DNA of 16,695 nucleotides from an uncultured Lachnospiraceae bacterium. Its GTDB lineage: Bacteria; Bacillota; Clostridia; Lachnospirales; Lachnospiraceae. The stretch covers positions 1-16,695 of the forward strand of contig CANPZR010000024.1 of assembly GCA_947589175.1 (NCBI GenBank). Reading direction: 5' to 3'. Under the pieces are notes generated by a model. The model did not search any database, was not told the DNA's origin, and saw nothing but the letters and a program-made list of their open reading frames with translations. Positions 14,088 through 16,695 of the stretch are shown in pieces. Within the stretch, counting starts at the first letter, position 1. The number at the start of each line of letters is the position of its first letter. The position numbers and the translations under genes are program-made.

Positions 14088-15554
14088 CTACTGCTCATCA
14101 AAATACTGCTCCATCTTTTTCTGGATTTTCTCCGCCGTCTCCTCCGCGCTCTGCTTTCCCGCGAAAAACTCCCGGTTCTCCCCGTCCATCAGCATCGTAA
14201 TCGTGTAATCCATCGTGTGGCAGTCCCCGACCTGGTCCATCCATTTTTTCAGAAGATCGTAGTAATCCTTTTCCTTCACCCCTGCATCGGGATTTCCCTT
14301 GGAGTAAAATTTATAATACCGGCTCACCGCGTTTTTAAACCCCTGCCGGTTCACCGGAAGCGCCCACACGGACGGCAGCGACTCCGCCTCCGCGGAGAGC
14401 ACATATCTCAAAAACTCCCACGCCAGTTCCTTCTGCTTGCCGCGGCTGTTCATCATCAGGCAGTTGTTGACGCTGGTGGAGAGCACTCCCGCCTCGTTGG
14501 AAAGGGGAAGGCACCGCCTGACTCCGCCGTCCCGCGCCAGATTATAAAAAGCATTTTGAATCTCAAAATCCAAGGTCGAGGCAAAATAATACTCGTCCTC
14601 ATAGAAGTTAATTTCCTCGTCGCCCTGGAAATACCTGTGGTCCGCCAGCCCCTTCACGCTCTCCAGCAGCGCCGCGTAATCCCCCGAGGTAAAATCCGCG
14701 CGCTTTCCCGCCACATCTAAAAATCGCTCCAGCACGCTGTCCACGAGATTGTCCATGTAGGCGATTTCGCTCTCCTGCGTCAGAAATGTGCGGGGGCGCT
14801 CCGTTTCATCCGCCAGTCCCCTTGCCACGTCCATCGCCTTGGGAAAGCTGATTTTCTCCAATTTTTTCAGCTCCCTGTCCTTCTCCTTGCACTCCTTTAA
14901 CAGCGCGTCCGAAAATCCCACCGTCTTAAAGCGCGCCCCGTAGGGCAAAAGGTAAATGGCGCCCTTTTCATCCTTGTCCGCCTCCAGCACGTTCATAAAA
15001 TAATTTTCCTCATTTATATCTCCGTCCGCCGCGATATAGGGCGCCAGATTTTCGAAAACACCCATCGCCTTGTATTTTTCAACCGGAAGAAACGCATTGT
15101 CAAAAATGTCCTCCGCCTCCCCCGTCATAATCCTCGTGTTGAGATACGTCAAATAATTTTCCACCGCATCCTCCCTGTCCTCCTCGGCGTACACATGAAT
15201 ATCCACCTTTACATTGGGATATTTTTTCATAAACTGCGTGGCGGCGCGCTCGAGAAATTCATTCTGATACAGGCAGGAAATCGTCAGCTCCCCTCGCATT
15301 TTCGACGGATCCGGCGCTGTGTGCCGCTCTCCGGAGGAGGGCTCCGCGCTGTTTTCTGAATTGTTGCCGGCCGTACTGCCGCTGGTTCCGGCTGCGCTGC
15401 CGTTTGCTATACTGCCGTCGGCTGAACTTCCATTGCCTGCATTGCCGTTTGCTATGCTGCTGTCGGCCGCGCCTCCGCATCCGGTCAGGCATCCCACTCC
15501 GATCACGACCGTGCACACCGCGGCGAGCCATTTCTTCCATCGAATCATTTTCAT
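14088..15554 (-). CDS. Lipoprotein solute-binding protein of a carbohydrate-type ABC importer
   Basis: A 488-residue lipoprotein. The signal peptide MKMIRWKKWLAAVCTVVIG is followed by a lipobox with Cys26 (CLTGCGG). A flexible Ser/Gly/Ala/Asn-rich linker runs to about residue 86, then a family-1-like binding fold begins with GELTISCLYQNEFLERAATQ and KKYPNVKVDIHVYAEED. The C-terminal part (KELAWEFLRYVLSAEAES and ALPVNRQGF) is typical of sugar-binding proteins. It captures the substrate at the cell surface for the two permeases encoded directly downstream. The start at 15554 has AAGGAG (15563-15568) 8 nt upstream; the frame stays open for 30 more codons to 15644, but that part holds a long hairpin and would spoil the signal peptide. 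The ligand cannot be read from the sequence; distance to the uronide operon makes a shared role possible but unproven. Confidence 0.93.
   Translation of the reverse strand: MKMIRWKKWLAAVCTVVIGVGCLTGCGGAADSSIANGNAGNGSSADGSIANGSAAGTSGSTAGNNSENSAEPSSGERHTAPDPSKMRGELTISCLYQNEFLERAATQFMKKYPNVKVDIHVYAEEDREDAVENYLTYLNTRIMTGEAEDIFDNAFLPVEKYKAMGVFENLAPYIAADGDINEENYFMNVLEADKDEKGAIYLLPYGARFKTVGFSDALLKECKEKDRELKKLEKISFPKAMDVARGLADETERPRTFLTQESEIAYMDNLVDSVLERFLDVAGKRADFTSGDYAALLESVKGLADHRYFQGDEEINFYEDEYYFASTLDFEIQNAFYNLARDGGVRRCLPLSNEAGVLSTSVNNCLMMNSRGKQKELAWEFLRYVLSAEAESLPSVWALPVNRQGFKNAVSRYYKFYSKGNPDAGVKEKDYYDLLKKWMDQVGDCHTMDYTITMLMDGENREFFAGKQSAEETAEKIQKKMEQYFDEQ
15399..15467 (-). repeat. Direct repeats in the lipoprotein linker
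   Basis: The 24-bp units 15399-15422 and 15444-15467 differ at two positions and are 45 bp apart, exactly 15 codons. Both encode an S-S/D-S-I-A-N-G-like segment of the low-complexity linker after the lipobox. The arrangement suggests expansion by slippage or recombination. Confidence 0.75.
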
Positions 15555-15584
15555 CTTCTTCTCTCCTTTCCGCGCACCACTATG

Positions 15585-15628
15585 AAAAAACTCCCTGTCA
15601 TGATGCCCTTCCATCATAACAGAGAGTT
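15585..15628 (-). promoter_or_regulatory. Terminator-like hairpin in the ABC operon leader
   Basis: Arms 15589-15605 and 15612-15628 are 17 bp each around a 6-nt loop. Both mismatches become G-U pairs in minus-strand RNA, so the RNA stem is continuous. Six T residues (15585-15590 on the minus strand) overlap and follow the stem, as in an intrinsic terminator. No minus-strand gene lies upstream, so this looks like an attenuator or leader element about 30 nt before the lipoprotein start. A sequence resembling an extended -10 (TG-T-TATGAT) lies within the stem, so a DNA operator is the alternative. Confidence 0.55.
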
Positions 15629-15787
15629 GTAAAATACTTGTCATTTAGTTATGTCGTAGTTGTCAATTTTTCAAATTACTTTTATTAAAGAGGTCATTCT
15701 GCCTGTTCCGCAAGTAAATTGTAAGTATTTCCATAGTAATTTGTTAGAAAATCTTATGAATTTATAGAGAAATAACACCTTTGTTTT

Positions 15788-15796
15788 TGATATAAT
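15788..15796 (+). promoter_or_regulatory. Extended -10 promoter of the VanZ gene
   Basis: TGATATAAT (15788-15796) combines a TG motif with a perfect TATAAT. No good -35 box is present, as is common for extended -10 promoters. Transcription would start near 15803, about 54 nt before the ATG. Confidence 0.6.
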
Positions 15797-15856
15797 TATT
15801 GCATCAAAGCAAGACCGTATTTGCTTATTACTGGCAATTAAAGAATGGGGGCTAGT

Positions 15857-16695
15857 ATGAAAAATAAAAAATATTTGCATGTAATTTGTTATGCGATTTT
15901 TATTATATATCTTCTGGTTTTGATGAAAATTGTATTATTCAAATACTCTGGTTTGGTTGATGTCGTTAAGGGAATCGCCACAGGAAATCCAAATGGTTTT
16001 AGATCGATAAATTTAATACCTCTAGCATCTATTATTGAATTTGCCAAAATTATTTTAGAGGGTAATTTTACCAAAGGATTTAATAACATTATTGGCAATA
16101 TATTTATTTTCGCTCCTTTGGGATATTTTTTGCCATTACTATTCAACAAATGCAAAAAAATAAACACGGTAATTCTGGTCGGCTTTATCATCAGTTTCCT
16201 GTTTGAAACCTGTCAATATATGCTTTATCTTGGAAGTGCCGATATTGATGATATTATATTAAATTTAATCGGAACAGTTATTGGCTTCGCTTTTTATCAT
16301 TTTATCATAAGGCTTGTAAAAGAAAAAGAAGCTATAAAATATACAATAACCATTATTTTTTCAATAATAGGTTTTGTTGTTGCAGGCTATTTTGCCATAG
16401 ACTATTTTGGTATTATGTTTGACATTCAAAATGAGCATGATCTACCTAATGATACCCCGGTGAGTGTTGATGAAGATCAGATCCAGGTCAATTCCAATGA
16501 TGAATTTGATGAGGGAAGCCAAAAAAAGCCTGATCCTAATGAAAAATTTGATTTTGAAGGAGTTATCACTTCTTTTGACAACGAAAGCGTCACGATAAAT
16601 ATGGCAATGGTAGCGGAATTTGAAGATGATAAGAGTGTAGCAGTTACGGATCAGGTAAAACCAAATCTAATAACAATCAATCTTCTTTCTGATAC
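15857..16695 (+). CDS. VanZ family membrane protein with C-terminal extracytoplasmic extension, cut by window end
   Basis: At least 279 residues, open to the window end. The N-terminal half is VanZ-like: helices at about 6-28, 79-96, 103-124 and 133-154, with IGNIFIFAPLGYFLPLLF (79-96) and the conserved FLFETCQYMLYLGSADIDD (114-132). A fifth helix lies at about 162-185, followed by an acidic, Asp/Glu/Asn-rich extracytoplasmic segment from about 190 and the beginning of a possible beta-rich domain (FEGVITSFDNESVTINMAMV). Plain VanZ proteins are about 150-200 residues. VanZ lowers teicoplanin sensitivity in one vancomycin-resistance cluster, but most chromosomal homologues have unknown envelope roles and no other resistance gene is seen here. 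The ATG has a GGGGG stretch 6 nt upstream. Codon use is far more AT-rich than in all other genes in the window, hinting at separate origin. Confidence 0.88.
   Translation, partial: MKNKKYLHVICYAIFIIYLLVLMKIVLFKYSGLVDVVKGIATGNPNGFRSINLIPLASIIEFAKIILEGNFTKGFNNIIGNIFIFAPLGYFLPLLFNKCKKINTVILVGFIISFLFETCQYMLYLGSADIDDIILNLIGTVIGFAFYHFIIRLVKEKEAIKYTITIIFSIIGFVVAGYFAIDYFGIMFDIQNEHDLPNDTPVSVDEDQIQVNSNDEFDEGSQKKPDPNEKFDFEGVITSFDNESVTINMAMVAEFEDDKSVAVTDQVKPNLITINLLSD

Larger units (their letters stand above)
15555..15856. other. Intergenic region between divergent ABC operon and VanZ gene
   Basis: About 302 bp without a convincing gene; the open frames here are short and have no supported start. It holds a hairpin with T-tract close to the lipoprotein gene and an extended -10 promoter for the VanZ gene. 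A lone TTGACA (minus strand, 15661-15666) has no suitable -10. From about 15630 rightwards the sequence becomes clearly AT-rich. Confidence 0.7.

Noticed and set aside
15555..15644. In-frame 30-codon N-terminal extension of the lipoprotein
   Set aside because: The extension has no good ribosome site, covers the leader hairpin and would place the signal peptide and lipobox too deep. The internal ATG at 15554 has a strong site.
15740..15758. GTTAGAAAATCTTAT upstream of the VanZ promoter, similar to the shared operator
   Set aside because: The arms are shorter, the spacer differs by one base and the palindrome is poor. In AT-rich DNA this could occur by chance, so it is not counted as a third site.
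15857..16695. Vancomycin or teicoplanin resistance cluster
   Set aside because: Only a VanZ-family gene is present. No VanA-type ligase, VanH, VanX or VanRS gene is seen, and VanZ homologues are widespread without resistance.
1..16695. CRISPR arrays, tRNA or rRNA genes, insertion sequences, prophage genes
   Set aside because: I saw no regularly spaced repeats, no tRNA-like cloverleaf sequences and no transposase or integrase coding regions on either strand.

Overview
The window looks like chromosomal DNA from a gut-type member of the Clostridia, most probably Lachnospiraceae. Reasons: strong AGGAGG-type Shine-Dalgarno sites, AT-rich promoters between genes of roughly even base composition, a Firmicutes lipoprotein with a lipobox, no outer-membrane genes, an anchored YkuD L,D-transpeptidase with a long N-terminal region, and best resemblance (from memory of family sequences, no search run) to Clostridia and gut uronate-catabolism proteins. 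All main genes are on the minus strand except an AraC-type regulator (3767-4537) and a VanZ-family gene at the right edge (15857 onward).

Region 1 (1-4537) is an unsaturated-uronide utilisation operon. A GH88 unsaturated glucuronyl hydrolase, a DUF2264 protein, a DhuD/KduD-type short-chain dehydrogenase and a DhuI-type isomerase of the RpiB/LacAB fold are read leftwards, with the isomerase cut by the window edge. The AraC regulator is read the other way from a shared 136-bp control region. Inferred flow: the hydrolase frees 4-deoxy-unsaturated uronate from oligosaccharides (glycosaminoglycan- or polysaccharide-lyase products), and the isomerase and dehydrogenase turn it into 2-keto-3-deoxygluconate. 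The kinase and aldolase would lie off the left edge.

Region 2 (4594-9541) holds a Cache-type chemoreceptor and a three-gene run: a secreted Ig-like/CE1 esterase, a cytosolic esterase-D-like hydrolase and a DUF3237 protein. The chemoreceptor and the secreted esterase each have a consensus-like promoter with a 17-bp spacer, and each carries a related AT-rich palindrome (YTAATTA-N6-TAAYTAR) at or just after the predicted transcription start. This suggests one unknown repressor controls sensing and ester hydrolysis together, the best candidate in the window for an undescribed regulatory system.

Region 3 (9595-12005) holds cell-envelope genes: a membrane-anchored L,D-transpeptidase with its own strong promoter, and a membrane-anchored C39-like cysteine peptidase.

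Region 4 (12114-15628) is a divergent carbohydrate-type ABC importer without an ATPase: a lipoprotein binding protein, a MalF-type permease, a short MalG-type permease lacking the usual first membrane helix, and a translationally coupled 124-residue single-pass protein resembling the C-terminal part of HlyD/RND adaptor proteins. The two permease genes are separated by tandem hairpins, and a 17-bp hairpin with a U-tract precedes the binding-protein gene.

Region 5 (about 15630 to the end) is markedly AT-rich and holds a VanZ-family gene with an extracytoplasmic C-terminal extension, truncated by the window end.
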